Part shown: positions 35,101 to 44,340 of the stretch, piece by piece
Position numbering within the stretch: position 1 is the stretch's first letter
Layout of the letters: each line of letters starts with the position of its first letter
From: Rikenellaceae bacterium
GTDB lineage: Bacteria > Bacteroidota > Bacteroidia > Bacteroidales > Rikenellaceae
DNA: 64,000 bases
NCBI GenBank assembly: GCA_017936385.1
Contig: JAGBFQ010000023.1
Span: forward strand, 62,001-126,000
Direction of reading: 5' to 3'
Translations under genes and position numbers: made by a program
The notes under the pieces: generated by a model
Seen by the model: only the letters and a program-made list of their open reading frames with translations
The model's database searches: none
What the model was told of the DNA's origin: nothing

Positions 35101-35143
35101 AAGAAAAGAGCGTGTCCAACAAGTTTTTGGACACGCTCTTTTC
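35101..35143. terminator. Bidirectional terminator between rnhA and the lipid kinase gene
   Basis: The long stem AAGAAAAGAGCGTGTCC / GGACACGCTCTTTTCTT with an 11-nt loop has T-rich ends on both strands. The core is shared with the rnpB terminator at 31708. Confidence 0.9.
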
Positions 35144-35148
35144 TTGTT

Positions 35149-36081
35149 TTAGAAATTTTTGGGGACTATCACCCGCAACGCTCGGGGAATAACTTCGTAC
35201 TCCACGGAAGTGCGGCCAACCAACTCGCCATCCAATTCCACAGGGTTTTCACCCTCGAAGTCGAACGAAATGCGACGACAACGAAAGTTCTCGACCGTGG
35301 CAATCTCGTTTATGCGGCCATTCAGCAACAGCCACAGCGCACGGGGAACCATACCTGCGGTCAGGCTACGCATAATCATCACCTCGGCCAAACCATCATC
35401 CGACTTTGCACAAGGCAACTGCTCGAGTCCGCCACCATTGAAGCGGTTGTTACCCACGGCGGCTGTAAAAATCTTGGGATAGCTGCACTCACGGCCATCC
35501 ACCGTCACACGACACGGCTGCGGCGAGTGCGAAAACACCGTTCGCAACAGGCATTTCATATAGGTTCCCCTACCCTTGCGGCCACGTGACCAAGCGGCCT
35601 CAACAGCCTTAATCACCTCGGCGTCAAGTCCCAAACCCGCTATATTTGCCACCACGCGCTCACCCACACCTTTGTCGGTGCGGTAACGTGCACGAATGAT
35701 GTCTTGGTGGTAGATGCGGCCGGTGAGAATCACCTGAATCGCAGCCTCATAGTCATGAGGGATACCAACGTGACGCACCCAATCGTTACCCGTACCTACG
35801 GGGATTACGCCCACGGTAAGTTCTTCGAGGGGAACATCGGTTTGACGCCACAAGCCATTGAGCACCTCGTGCATAGTGCCGTCGCCACCTACAACCATAA
35901 TCTTGCGGTAGCCCATACGCACCACACTCTCGGCCAGGTCAATAGCCTCGTAGCGTGCAGGCGAGAAATTGAATGTATAACTCACCCCTGCACGGTCCAG
36001 CAACTCAGCAATGCGGGGCCAGTCGCGGCCTCCACGACCGCGACCCGACACCGGATTGACTATGACGAACCACTCTTCCAC
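35149..36081 (-). CDS. Diacylglycerol kinase-family lipid kinase (YegS/BmrU type)
   Basis: 310 residues. The DAGK catalytic domain starts with FVIVNPVSGRGRG and carries the nucleotide motif KIMVVGGDGTMHEVLNGL near 60. The C-terminal half has the family beta-sandwich with FTAAVGNNRFNGGG and NPVELDGELVG. It is predicted to phosphorylate a membrane lipid; relatives act on diacylglycerol, sphingosine-like lipids or phosphatidylglycerol. Bacteroidota make sphingolipids, so a sphingosine-type substrate is possible but not shown by the sequence. It lies 13 bp after pepD, likely the same transcript. Confidence 0.9.
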   Translation of the reverse strand: MEEWFVIVNPVSGRGRGGRDWPRIAELLDRAGVSYTFNFSPARYEAIDLAESVVRMGYRKIMVVGGDGTMHEVLNGLWRQTDVPLEELTVGVIPVGTGNDWVRHVGIPHDYEAAIQVILTGRIYHQDIIRARYRTDKGVGERVVANIAGLGLDAEVIKAVEAAWSRGRKGRGTYMKCLLRTVFSHSPQPCRVTVDGRECSYPKIFTAAVGNNRFNGGGLEQLPCAKSDDGLAEVMIMRSLTAGMVPRALWLLLNGRINEIATVENFRCRRISFDFEGENPVELDGELVGRTSVEYEVIPRALRVIVPKNF

Positions 36082-36094
36082 TTGCGGAGCAGTG

Positions 36095-37549
36095 TTATTT
36101 GAGCGGCGAGTTTGCCAAAGTGTTGCACAAGAAGTCCCAGAACTTGGCTACGCTGGCAATGTTCACCTTCTCATCGGGCGAGTGGGGGTAGCAGATGGTG
36201 GGACCGAACGAAATCATATCCATTCCGGGGTAAGTTCCGCCGATGATACCACACTCCAGACCTGCGTGAATTGCCATAATGCGGGGACGCACGCCATAGA
36301 GTTTTTCGTAACTCTCGCACATCGAGTGCAGGATAGGCGACTCCATATCGGGATTCCAGCCGTCATAGCTTCCCGACAACTCCACCTCTGCACCTGCAAG
36401 AGTGAATACCGAACGAATCATCTCCGAGACGTATTGTTTCTCGCTACGCACCGAACTGCGGGTCAGAGCCTGCATCTTGATGCACTTGCCGTCGCTCACC
36501 ACGCGCGCAAAGTTGTTCGAGGTCTGTACCAAGCCCTCCATAGCCTTGCTCATGGTGATAACACCATTGGGGCAGGCCACGATTGCACGCGCCAGAGCCA
36601 CTGCGCTCTCGGTTGCAATCACCTCGGCGGGGGTTTCGGTGGGGGTTGCCGTCACCACAATACCGTCGTCTATACCTTTAAACTCGGCCTTGTAGGTTGC
36701 CAACATCTCGGCTACCATAGTCTCCCAAGCGGCAGCATTGGCACTCGGAACGGTAACCACAGCCAAAGCCTCACGTGGTATGGCATTGCGCAGGCCACCG
36801 CCATCAACACTTGCCAGCTCCAAGCCCAACTCCATCTGTGCTTTGCGCACCAGGCGGAACATCAGTTTGTTGGCATTTGCGCGGTCGAGGATGATTTCAA
36901 TTCCAGAGTGTCCTCCTTTGAGTCCTTTGACTTCGAGCGTATAGGCCACTGAGTCTGCGGGGGTGGGGATTGTGGTGTAGGGCAGCGACATATTGGCGTC
37001 GGTACCTCCGGCGCAACCGACATACAACTCGCCTTCGGTTTCGGAATCGAGGTTGAGCAGAGTGCGACCCTCCAACAGACCGGGTTTCAGACCAAATGCA
37101 CCATCCATACCGGTCTCCTCGGTGGCGGTAAAGAGTGCCTCAATAGCACCGTGCGCCAACTCCTTGGACTCCAACACTGCCAAGATAGCAGCCACACCGA
37201 TACCGTTGTCGGCACCGAGGGTTGTTCCGTCGGCAGTCACCCACTCGCCATCGACGTATGCTTGGATGCCGTCTTTTTCGAAATCGAACACCTTGTCGTT
37301 GTTCTTTTGGGGTACCATATCGAGGTGTGCCTGAATCACTACGGTGCGACGATTCTCCATACCTGCGGTTGCGGGCTTGCGCACCAAGACGTTGCACGCA
37401 TCATCGACCACACACTCCAAACCTTGCGCTGCGGCAAAGTCGATGACGTATTGACGAATTGCGGCCTCATGATGCGATGGACGCGGGATATGTGTAATAG
37501 CCTCGAAGTGACGCCATAGGGCCTCGGGCTTCAAATCTGTAAGTTTCAT
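36095..37549 (-). CDS. pepD: Aminoacyl-histidine dipeptidase (peptidase D, M20 family)
   Basis: A 484-residue cytosolic di-zinc dipeptidase that hydrolyses Xaa-His and other dipeptides. Metal ligands and catalytic residues are seen in VVIQAHLDMVPQKNN, TTLGADNGIGVAAILAVLE, FTATEETGMDGAFGL and LNLDSETEGELYVGCAG; the last metal histidine lies near the C-terminus in CYPHSPDEKVNI. Upstream of its start lie a palindromic type-A repeat and then purC. No TAnnTTTG box is evident. Confidence 0.95.
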   Translation of the reverse strand: MKLTDLKPEALWRHFEAITHIPRPSHHEAAIRQYVIDFAAAQGLECVVDDACNVLVRKPATAGMENRRTVVIQAHLDMVPQKNNDKVFDFEKDGIQAYVDGEWVTADGTTLGADNGIGVAAILAVLESKELAHGAIEALFTATEETGMDGAFGLKPGLLEGRTLLNLDSETEGELYVGCAGGTDANMSLPYTTIPTPADSVAYTLEVKGLKGGHSGIEIILDRANANKLMFRLVRKAQMELGLELASVDGGGLRNAIPREALAVVTVPSANAAAWETMVAEMLATYKAEFKGIDDGIVVTATPTETPAEVIATESAVALARAIVACPNGVITMSKAMEGLVQTSNNFARVVSDGKCIKMQALTRSSVRSEKQYVSEMIRSVFTLAGAEVELSGSYDGWNPDMESPILHSMCESYEKLYGVRPRIMAIHAGLECGIIGGTYPGMDMISFGPTICYPHSPDEKVNIASVAKFWDFLCNTLANSPLK

Positions 37550-37596
37550 TTTGGTATTGATTTTAGATAAATATGTGTTTAATACTAAAAGTGGTT

Positions 37597-37701
37597 ATTG
37601 CGGAGGAAATTTTGTGCCGTGAGGTTCTGACGCGCCCGCAGCATACTGAGCGTATGTGAGGAGCGCGTCAAGGTTCTCATCGGTGCAAAATTTACCCGCA
37701 A
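37597..37701. repeat. Type-A palindromic repeat, fourth copy
   Basis: Same arms (ATTGCGGAGGAAATTTTG and CAAAATTTACCCGCAA) and apex (CCGCAGCATACT...CGTATGTGAG) as the array at 14127, with a diverged middle. It ends 10 bp from the purC stop codon, the same orientation relative to the preceding gene as the array next to ychF. Confidence 0.85.
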
Positions 37702-37710
37702 GAATCACTT

Positions 37711-38661
37711 TTACAAGCGGGCGAGCATATTCTTGATGTTAGCCTCCATAACCTCCAAACGGTCGGCCGAGTCACCCTTAACAAACTCCTCGCCTGCAAT
37801 GTGCTCGTACAACTCAACGTAACGGTCGGTAACGCTCTGTACAAACTCGTCGGTCATCTCGGGTACAACTTCACCCTCGCGGCCCTGGAAACCGTTGGCC
37901 ATCAACCACTCACGAACAAACTCCTTGGAAAGTTGGCGTTGTTGTTTGCCCTCGCGGAACAACTCCTCATAGGTGTCGGCATAGAAATAACGGCTCGAAT
38001 CGGGGGTGTGGATTTCGTCCATCAAGGTAATCTCACCATCGATTTTACCGAACTCATATTTGGTATCTACCAAAATCAAGCCGCGCTCGGCTGCCATTTG
38101 GCTACCACGCTCAAACAGAGCCAAAGCGTACTCCTCCAATTTGGCATACTCCTCGGCACTTACGATACCTTGCGCCACGATGTCGGCACCCGAAATGTTT
38201 TGGTCATGCTCACCGATTTCGGCTTTGGTAGTAGGGGTCACGATGGGACGCTCGAAGCGTTGGTGCTCGCGCATGCCCTCGGGCAGAGGCACACCGCAGA
38301 TTTCGCGTGCTCCGGCCTTGTAGTCGCGCCATGCGCTACCCGACAGATAACCGCGAACAATCATCTCAACGGCATAGGGTTCGCACTTGCGACCCACGGT
38401 AACCATCGGGTCGGGGCAGGCGATTTTCCAGTTGGGGCAGATGTCGGCGGTTGCATCAAGGAACTTCGATGCAATTTGGTTCAACACTTGGCCCTTGAAG
38501 GGAATACCCTTGGGAAGTACCACGTCAAAAGCCGAGATACGGTCCGTTGCGACCATCACCATATATTTGTCGGCAATGGTGTACACGTCGCGTACTTTAC
38601 CCACGTAGAGAGAGGTTTGACCCTCAAATTGGAAATTGGTTTTTGTAATTGCGTTGCTCAT
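37711..38661 (-). CDS. purC: Phosphoribosylaminoimidazole-succinocarboxamide synthase
   Basis: Joins CAIR and aspartate in de novo purine synthesis. 316 residues from [10 protein letters not shown]. Motifs are [47 protein letters not shown] and [20 protein letters not shown]. The longer open frame to 38850 overlaps phoH and is rejected. Third gene of an outer-membrane protein-phoH-purC run; purE is elsewhere in the window (50192). Confidence 0.96.
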   Translation of the reverse strand: MSNAITKTNFQFEGQTSLYVGKVRDVYTIADKYMVMVATDRISAFDVVLPKGIPFKGQVLNQIASKFLDATADICPNWKIACPDPMVTVGRKCEPYAVEMIVRGYLSGSAWRDYKAGAREICGVPLPEGMREHQRFERPIVTPTTKAEIGEHDQNISGADIVAQGIVSAEEYAKLEEYALALFERGSQMAAERGLILVDTKYEFGKIDGEITLMDEIHTPDSSRYFYADTYEELFREGKQQRQLSKEFVREWLMANGFQGREGEVVPEMTDEFVQSVTDRYVELYEHIAGEEFVKGDSADRLEVMEANIKNMLARL

Positions 38662-38680
38662 AGTTTTATGTTTTTTAGGA

Positions 38681-39649
38681 TTATTTTTCGTCTTTTGCGG
38701 GACGGTCCGAAAGCGCGTCCACAATGTGTTTGACCAACGGGTGGCGGATGATGTCACCCTTGCCGAACTTGATGACACCAATGCCATCCACCTTCTCCAG
38801 TCGCTCAACAGCCATCGTAAGTCCCGAGTCGGAGTGGCGCGGAAGGTCAACCTGCGTCAAGTCACCCGTAACGATAAACTTGGCATTACGACCCATACGC
38901 GTAAGGAACATCTTGATTTGGGAGTGGGTTGTGTTTTGTGCCTCGTCCAAAATCACGGCTGCGTTATCCAGCGTACGACCACGCATATAGGCCAACGGCG
39001 CAATCTGAATGGTGCCCTCCTCGATGAATTTCGACAATTTACCCGACGGAATCATATCACCCAGCGCGTCGTACAGCGGTTGCAAATAGGGGTCGAGTTT
39101 CTCTTTCATATCGCCGGGCAGGAAACCCAACTTCTCTCCCGCCTCAACCGCAGGACGTGTGAGAATAATACGGCGAACGCGTTTCTCTTTGAGTTCGCGT
39201 ACTGCCAGGGCAATAGCCGTGTAGGTCTTACCCGAGCCGGCAGGACCGATAGCAAAAATCAGGTCATTATCCTCGAACATCTCGACCAGACGGCGTTGGT
39301 TTGCCGTGCGAGCCTTGACAACGTTGCCATTATTGCCATACAGAATCAGGTCTTTATCCTCGCTGCGTTCGGCCGCGGGAACTACGGTCTCTACACCCAC
39401 CGAGCCAAAGGTTTGCGCCAGCACCTCTTTGGACAGGTGGCCATATTTGGCAACATACTCCTCCAGCGCACGGAAACGGCGTTCGAAGTCCAGGATGTCG
39501 GCTTCGGCACCGAGGGCTTTAATCTTATTACCACGCACCACAAGTTTCAACTTCGGACACAGGCGCGCCAGAGTTTCGAAGTTCACACCCGACGGGTCGA
39601 ACAACTCTCGGGGGTCAATTTTCTGTATTTCAATCGTCTTCTCGTTCAT
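38681..39649 (-). CDS. phoH: PhoH-like ATPase
   Basis: 322 residues from [10 protein letters not shown]. An N-terminal KH-like region (about 1-110) precedes the PhoH domain with Walker [19 protein letters not shown] near 130 and Walker [21 protein letters not shown]. The family is an RNA-associated ATPase often linked to ybeY and RNA metabolism; its exact role is unsettled. It lies 19 bp after the outer-membrane protein gene and 19 bp before purC. Confidence 0.94.
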   Translation of the reverse strand: MNEKTIEIQKIDPRELFDPSGVNFETLARLCPKLKLVVRGNKIKALGAEADILDFERRFRALEEYVAKYGHLSKEVLAQTFGSVGVETVVPAAERSEDKDLILYGNNGNVVKARTANQRRLVEMFEDNDLIFAIGPAGSGKTYTAIALAVRELKEKRVRRIILTRPAVEAGEKLGFLPGDMKEKLDPYLQPLYDALGDMIPSGKLSKFIEEGTIQIAPLAYMRGRTLDNAAVILDEAQNTTHSQIKMFLTRMGRNAKFIVTGDLTQVDLPRHSDSGLTMAVERLEKVDGIGVIKFGKGDIIRHPLVKHIVDALSDRPAKDEK

Positions 39650-39668
39650 AATCACCGCTTTTAGTCCG

Positions 39669-40343
39669 TTAGAAAGCCACACCCAGGTTGATGCACCACG
39701 ACGACATGGCACCCGTCAGGTGCGCCGAGGTTTGGCTTTTCGATACGTCCCAGCTACCTTTGGTAAACTCACCGCAATAGCGACCATCGAGTGTCACTTT
39801 GCCGAAATCGAAACCTATACCCAACGTATAGCCACAAATCGGATTCGCGCCATTCACATTCACATCTCCGCTCTGCACGTCATACATCCTAAAGGCGTGC
39901 AACACGGGGCCTGCGCATAGTCGTACCACGCTGGCTCTCATGCAGAGCAACACAGGTACATCGACCGTCCGCAAAGTAATTTTCGAACTGATGAAATCAG
40001 TATCATCGGACTCACGGCGGGCATCTATGACAATATTATTTTGGGCATACTCTGCGTCGCACTCGACATACAGACTTGCGCCCTCCACCTCGTTTTTGGA
40101 TTGCCACACACGTGCACGGAACACAAGAGCGGCATTGAAACCATAGCGGCTTTCGACATTCAGCTTTTCGTAACTTTGCACAGCAGTGCCATGGGCGTCC
40201 GTAAAGTTCAGCGCCTTATCGTCCAAGGTCAGCGAACGGCTGAGCAGACCTGCACGTGCACCGAGTTTGATGCGTCGTTCGGCCATCGCCTCGGTGCAAA
40301 CGCACATCAAGGCGCACAGTAGTATGAGTAGTCGTTTATTCAT
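39669..40343 (-). CDS. Outer-membrane beta-barrel protein (porin-like)
   Basis: 224 residues from MNKRLLILL. The signal peptide ends near residue 21 (TEAMA). The mature part has alternating beta-strand pattern and ends in an aromatic strand (SSWCINLGVAF), as in small eight-stranded OMP_b-brl barrels. Start supported by a TATATTTG -7 box 18 bp upstream. Substrate or partner unknown. It is the promoter-proximal gene of a run with phoH and purC, an unusual mix that may only reflect compact spacing. Confidence 0.8.
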   Translation of the reverse strand: MNKRLLILLCALMCVCTEAMAERRIKLGARAGLLSRSLTLDDKALNFTDAHGTAVQSYEKLNVESRYGFNAALVFRARVWQSKNEVEGASLYVECDAEYAQNNIVIDARRESDDTDFISSKITLRTVDVPVLLCMRASVVRLCAGPVLHAFRMYDVQSGDVNVNGANPICGYTLGIGFDFGKVTLDGRYCGEFTKGSWDVSKSQTSAHLTGAMSSWCINLGVAF

Positions 40344-40361
40344 AGAGTTTGCTTCATCGTA

Positions 40362-40369
40362 CAAATATA
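40362..40369 (-). promoter_or_regulatory. -7 box (TATATTTG) of the outer-membrane protein gene
   Basis: A minus-strand consensus match 18 bp before the start codon. Confidence 0.65.
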
Positions 40370-40443
40370 CGTTTTTTTTGCGGGACTATTGCCTTTTACG
40401 CCCAAGTTTCTGCATCGTGTGCAGTTTTTTTGTTCTCGGTCGG

Positions 40444-41535
40444 CTACAAAAGCGGATGCAATGGCCGCACAAGCAGTTCGGCAGCGCGACGCATCACGCT
40501 CACACCTCCTCGTTCCACGCGACGCGAAAGTGTCAGCGCGTGGACAAAATCATCAGCTATAGACTCCACAACACAGCCTCGCAACAGAACCATCACCTCA
40601 CGATTACGCCTCAGGCTCCGTCTATCGCAGTTCACCGAGCCCATCATCGCAACATCATCCGCAACCAGCACCTTAGCATGGTTGAAACCTGCCACATAGC
40701 TCCACACCGAGGCCCCTTGCTCCATCAATCGTCGAGCGCACTCGCCCGTTGCCACATCCACAAGCGGCGTATCGCTGCGCTCCGGAACTAACACCACAAC
40801 CTCCACGCCCCTTTGCACACTCTCCACCAGCGCCCTCTCCACCCTGCGGGTAGGCACAAGATAGGGCGTACTAAGCAACACACGCCGTCGGGTTCGCTCC
40901 ACCAATCGCACAAACACCTCCTCGGTGTTTCGCGCCACACATCCGACCGACGCACTTTTATCGCACTCGGTTGCAGGCTCAAGCACCTCGCCACACGCCC
41001 TATGCCAATCCGTCAAGAAGAGTCGGGCAAAGCGTTCCACCGAGCCGTCACCAATCTCGACGCACACATCCCGCCAACTACGCAGGTATCGAACGGCTAT
41101 ATTCACACCACCCACCACAGCGACATCGTCCGCCACCAACATCTTTCGATGGTTACGGCAGTCGGGCCACTCACCCCATCGAAAACCATCCACAGCCACA
41201 CGCACACCCTCTCGACGCAACCTACGCATCAATGTCAGGCGGCTGCGACGACAACCATATCCATCACACAGCACGCGCACATCCACACCCCGTTCGACGC
41301 ACCCCACAAGCGCTCGTTCGAAACAACGTCCCAGCGCATCGTCATCGAACACATACATCTGCAACCACACTCTCTGTCGGGCTGTCATCACTCTGCTCAA
41401 CATTCTCTCGAACACCCTACGGCAGTCGGCCAGCAACGTCACCTCGTTGGTTGGCGCACCCTCTGTCTGTGCAAAAAAATAATCGAAACCCCTCTCGAAG
41501 TTTCGATTACTCACTCTATTATCTCTCTGTTTCAT
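40444..41535 (-). CDS. Phospholipase D/cardiolipin synthase-like protein
   Basis: 363 residues with two HKD motifs: NHRKMLVADDVAVVGGVN near 128 and NHAKVLVADDVAMMGSVN near 293, the pair expected of an active PLD-superfamily enzyme. Unlike ordinary cardiolipin synthases it has no N-terminal TM helices; it opens with a charged 30-residue region. It is very rich in Arg and Val. Likely a phosphatidyl transferase or phospholipase, in the ClsB/ClsC-like group without membrane anchor. Its ATG overlaps the deoC stop by one base (TAATG), so translation is coupled to deoC. Confidence 0.85.
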   Translation of the reverse strand: MKQRDNRVSNRNFERGFDYFFAQTEGAPTNEVTLLADCRRVFERMLSRVMTARQRVWLQMYVFDDDALGRCFERALVGCVERGVDVRVLCDGYGCRRSRLTLMRRLRREGVRVAVDGFRWGEWPDCRNHRKMLVADDVAVVGGVNIAVRYLRSWRDVCVEIGDGSVERFARLFLTDWHRACGEVLEPATECDKSASVGCVARNTEEVFVRLVERTRRRVLLSTPYLVPTRRVERALVESVQRGVEVVVLVPERSDTPLVDVATGECARRLMEQGASVWSYVAGFNHAKVLVADDVAMMGSVNCDRRSLRRNREVMVLLRGCVVESIADDFVHALTLSRRVERGGVSVMRRAAELLVRPLHPLL

Positions 41536-42413
41536 TAATAGTACCTGACTTCGTGTCCTTCGATGGCCGAAATCAAATTATTTGCCAAAGAGCTTGCGCC
41601 GATTCTGAAAAGCGAAGGAGTGAGCCACTCCGAGCCCAACATCTGTTCGACGATTGTATAGTACAACGCTGCCTGCTCGGCCGTACGCACACCACCGGCC
41701 ACTTTAAGTCCCACTTTGCGACCTGTCGCTGCATGGTAGTCGCGGATTGCACAGCACATAGCCACAGCCGCCTCGGGAGTTGCCGACACTGCGGTCTTGC
41801 CGGTCGAAGTCTTAACAAAGTCGGCTCCCGACAGCATCGCCAGCAACGACGCCTTGTAAATCCTTTCGGGGGTTTGGAGCGCACCCGACTCGATGATAAC
41901 CTTCAGCACAATCTCGTCATCCAGTTCACCGCGCAGTACCTCCAACGTCGAGGCCATACGGTCGTACTCACCCTCAAGCATTTCGCCCACGTTGATTACC
42001 ACATCCACCTCGTCGGCACCACTTTCAGCCGCCATAGCCACCTCCAACATTTTGACCTCAATGAAGGTTTGCGAGGCAGGGAAACCACCCGCAACGCTCG
42101 TTATGGCAATATTACTGCTTCCCAAACCCACTCCCACGGTTTCGACAAACGAAGGGTAGACGCAGATTGAGGCTACATCGGGGATTCCGGGATAGGCGGC
42201 GCGAAACTCCACCGCACGACGCACAAACTCACTCACCGAACGCTCCGAATCACAGCAGTCGAGTGTGGTCAGGTCAATGGCCGCAAAACACTTGCGATAC
42301 ACCTCCGAAGTGTAATTCATTGGAGCAATCTCTCTGATTCGAGCCACCTGCTCGGCCACCTGCTCGGCGGTAGGCACCACGGTATAATTTTCGAGTTGTT
42401 TTGTATAATCCAT
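41535..42413 (-). CDS. deoC: Deoxyribose-phosphate aldolase
   Basis: Cleaves 2-deoxyribose 5-phosphate to glyceraldehyde 3-phosphate and acetaldehyde in nucleoside breakdown. 292 residues, a TIM barrel with the Schiff-base lysine in GADFVKTSTGKTAVSA and the second lysine in VGLKVAGGVRT; DEVDVVINVGEM is also typical. The approximately 40-residue N-terminal extension is common in Bacteroidota. Coupled to the PLD-like gene by a one-base overlap. Confidence 0.96.
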   Translation of the reverse strand: MDYTKQLENYTVVPTAEQVAEQVARIREIAPMNYTSEVYRKCFAAIDLTTLDCCDSERSVSEFVRRAVEFRAAYPGIPDVASICVYPSFVETVGVGLGSSNIAITSVAGGFPASQTFIEVKMLEVAMAAESGADEVDVVINVGEMLEGEYDRMASTLEVLRGELDDEIVLKVIIESGALQTPERIYKASLLAMLSGADFVKTSTGKTAVSATPEAAVAMCCAIRDYHAATGRKVGLKVAGGVRTAEQAALYYTIVEQMLGSEWLTPSLFRIGASSLANNLISAIEGHEVRYY

Positions 42414-42445
42414 AGCTATATATTTTTTTCAATCCCATCAAATGC

Positions 42446-42466
42446 CAATTGTGAATTGTGAATTTA
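42446..42466 (+). repeat. GTGAATT-type short repeat, copy 2
   Basis: AATTGTGAATTGTGAATT followed by TAAAA lies 6 bp from the stop codon of the LtaS-like gene, in the same orientation as the copies at 4201 and 46446. Confidence 0.6.
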
Positions 42467-42471
42467 AAAAA

Positions 42472-44319
42472 TCATCTCTCTTGGAGCTCCTTATAAACGC
42501 CCCACATATACTCTTCGGTGCGGAAACGCACGGCACTCGCCACGGAATCCGGCACATAGTACGGCTGCCCGACACGAAAACGCAATACATCACCTCCGCT
42601 CACCGCGCCATAGCCACCTTTGAAGGTGAAATAGGCCTCACGCTCGGCATCACTTGCCAAGTCCTCCCCATAAGGGAACGCCTCAGCACTCAATCCCATC
42701 TGTGCCGCCAGGGTTCTGGGCAGGTCAGCCTGCGAACCTATGCGCTCAATAACACCGAAACCATCCACTGCACCGCCAACCATCATCATCGGAACACCGA
42801 GCACCTCGCCATCCGCGTCACCGACTATCACAATCAGCAGGTCATTCCACTTGCCGCTATACTTCAATCGGCGCACCATGACTCCGATTTGCTCATCCAC
42901 AAAGGCCGCAGCATTGCTCCTTCGATTGTCGTATTTGGTGTACGGCAGGCGTCGGTCGACATCCATACTATTAGTGACGTAGACTCCAAAGAATGGCTCC
43001 TCGCTCTCCATCAACCGTTCAGTCAGCATGGGCAACACAACGGCATCATCCATACCTCCCATCACACCGTAGACCAACAACTTATGCGAATCGACAACAT
43101 TATCGAAACCCGTACCATAGAGATATGCCCTCATATTGTTGTGCAACAGGTCGCCTCCACACCACGCCTCGGTACGATAACCCATCGAGTCGAGTTGCGC
43201 CGTGAGTGTTGTCATTCGTTCGCACTTGAACGGTATATCCTGATTAGCCGCTCCGGGCAGGGTCATGTATCCACTCGTCACAGCCACCAAAGCCGCATTA
43301 TCCTCCCCCTCGGACACCGCATAAAAGTTCTCAAACAGATAACCCTCACTACACAGCGTATTAAGGTGCGACATTACGTATCGTCCATCTTCCACTCTGT
43401 CGAAGTCGCTGCGAGTAATGCCATCCATGACTATCATCAACACATTCGGGTGCTCCACAGACAACATTCGTCGCCACTGCGGCTCATTCACCTCTCTCGG
43501 AAGCGAATCCACCGCCAACGAATCCACCATCTGTTCGGCCACTTCAACAAGCACGCTATCCGACGCCAGGCTATCTGCCGGTTGCACCCTCTGGGGTTTG
43601 GGCGGCTCGGGCATCTGTCGTTGAGCCAAAGCCTCCATGGGCGAATAATCGGGGCGCACCAAAGCCGACTCCACAAGCGACATGGTAGGATTCACCGCAG
43701 CCGCATTCATAAACGGATGACTCGAAAAGTAGGCCGCTCCATATCTCGGGATATGTCCGCTACCCCATCCGGCGCCAAACACTATCACTCCCAACATCAA
43801 CGCCATAGGCAACACTGCCCTACGTCGCGGTATGACCTCTCCGAAACGACGCACTCCACGCACGACCAGCCACATCACATAGCCGCTCACCATCCAGGCC
43901 GCAACCCACAGCCCCACATATCGCAACATTACACTCGGTGGCACGGCTGCTTCGGCCAACAGCATCAACGCCGCCACATCCAAGCGGTGACCAACCACCT
44001 CATACAACGCCACATCGGCCGCAAAAACCGCTGACATTGCTCCCGTAACTATCAGCAAATAAGCTCTTAGCACGCGTCGCCACCAAACTCCCGTGCCACA
44101 GACCGTCGACAAAGTCACCATCAACCATGGAACCGTCATCAACAACATCACGGCACTCAGGTCGATAGCACCTCCGTTGACCAACGTAAAGAGTCCGTCA
44201 GCAACCGACAGTCCCTCGGCGTGCGACACATAGAAGAACATAAACAGCACGCGGAACGCCGTCATCATCAACAACAGCGCCACACCAAGCATTATCAGAA
44301 CTCCCACACGTCGCCCCAT
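42472..44319 (-). CDS. LtaS-like membrane protein with degenerate sulfatase/phosphatase domain
   Basis: 615 residues: five TM helices in about the first 200 residues, a Pro/Ser-rich periplasmic linker (about 225-285), then an alkaline-phosphatase-superfamily domain (about 288-600: HPNVLMIVMDGITRSDFDRV, FFGVYVTNS, LLIVIVGDADGEVLGVP). The layout is that of lipoteichoic-acid-synthase-like phosphoglycerol transferases. Key positions differ: where the nucleophilic Thr/Ser is expected the text is SEGEDNAALVAVTSG, the usual DHG motif reads DADG, and the SxHxP motif reads SMDVDRRLP. It may have lost metal binding and catalysis. Follows upp at 21 bp. Confidence 0.8.
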   Translation of the reverse strand: MGRRVGVLIMLGVALLLMMTAFRVLFMFFYVSHAEGLSVADGLFTLVNGGAIDLSAVMLLMTVPWLMVTLSTVCGTGVWWRRVLRAYLLIVTGAMSAVFAADVALYEVVGHRLDVAALMLLAEAAVPPSVMLRYVGLWVAAWMVSGYVMWLVVRGVRRFGEVIPRRRAVLPMALMLGVIVFGAGWGSGHIPRYGAAYFSSHPFMNAAAVNPTMSLVESALVRPDYSPMEALAQRQMPEPPKPQRVQPADSLASDSVLVEVAEQMVDSLAVDSLPREVNEPQWRRMLSVEHPNVLMIVMDGITRSDFDRVEDGRYVMSHLNTLCSEGYLFENFYAVSEGEDNAALVAVTSGYMTLPGAANQDIPFKCERMTTLTAQLDSMGYRTEAWCGGDLLHNNMRAYLYGTGFDNVVDSHKLLVYGVMGGMDDAVVLPMLTERLMESEEPFFGVYVTNSMDVDRRLPYTKYDNRRSNAAAFVDEQIGVMVRRLKYSGKWNDLLIVIVGDADGEVLGVPMMMVGGAVDGFGVIERIGSQADLPRTLAAQMGLSAEAFPYGEDLASDAEREAYFTFKGGYGAVSGGDVLRFRVGQPYYVPDSVASAVRFRTEEYMWGVYKELQER

Positions 44320-44340
44320 ATCTCTCAGATTGGCAATTAA

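Noticed and set aside
42442..44034. A 530-codon plus-strand open frame opposite the LtaS-like gene.
   Set aside because: Low-complexity His/Arg/Ser-rich product, antisense to a protein with clear TM helices and sulfatase fold.
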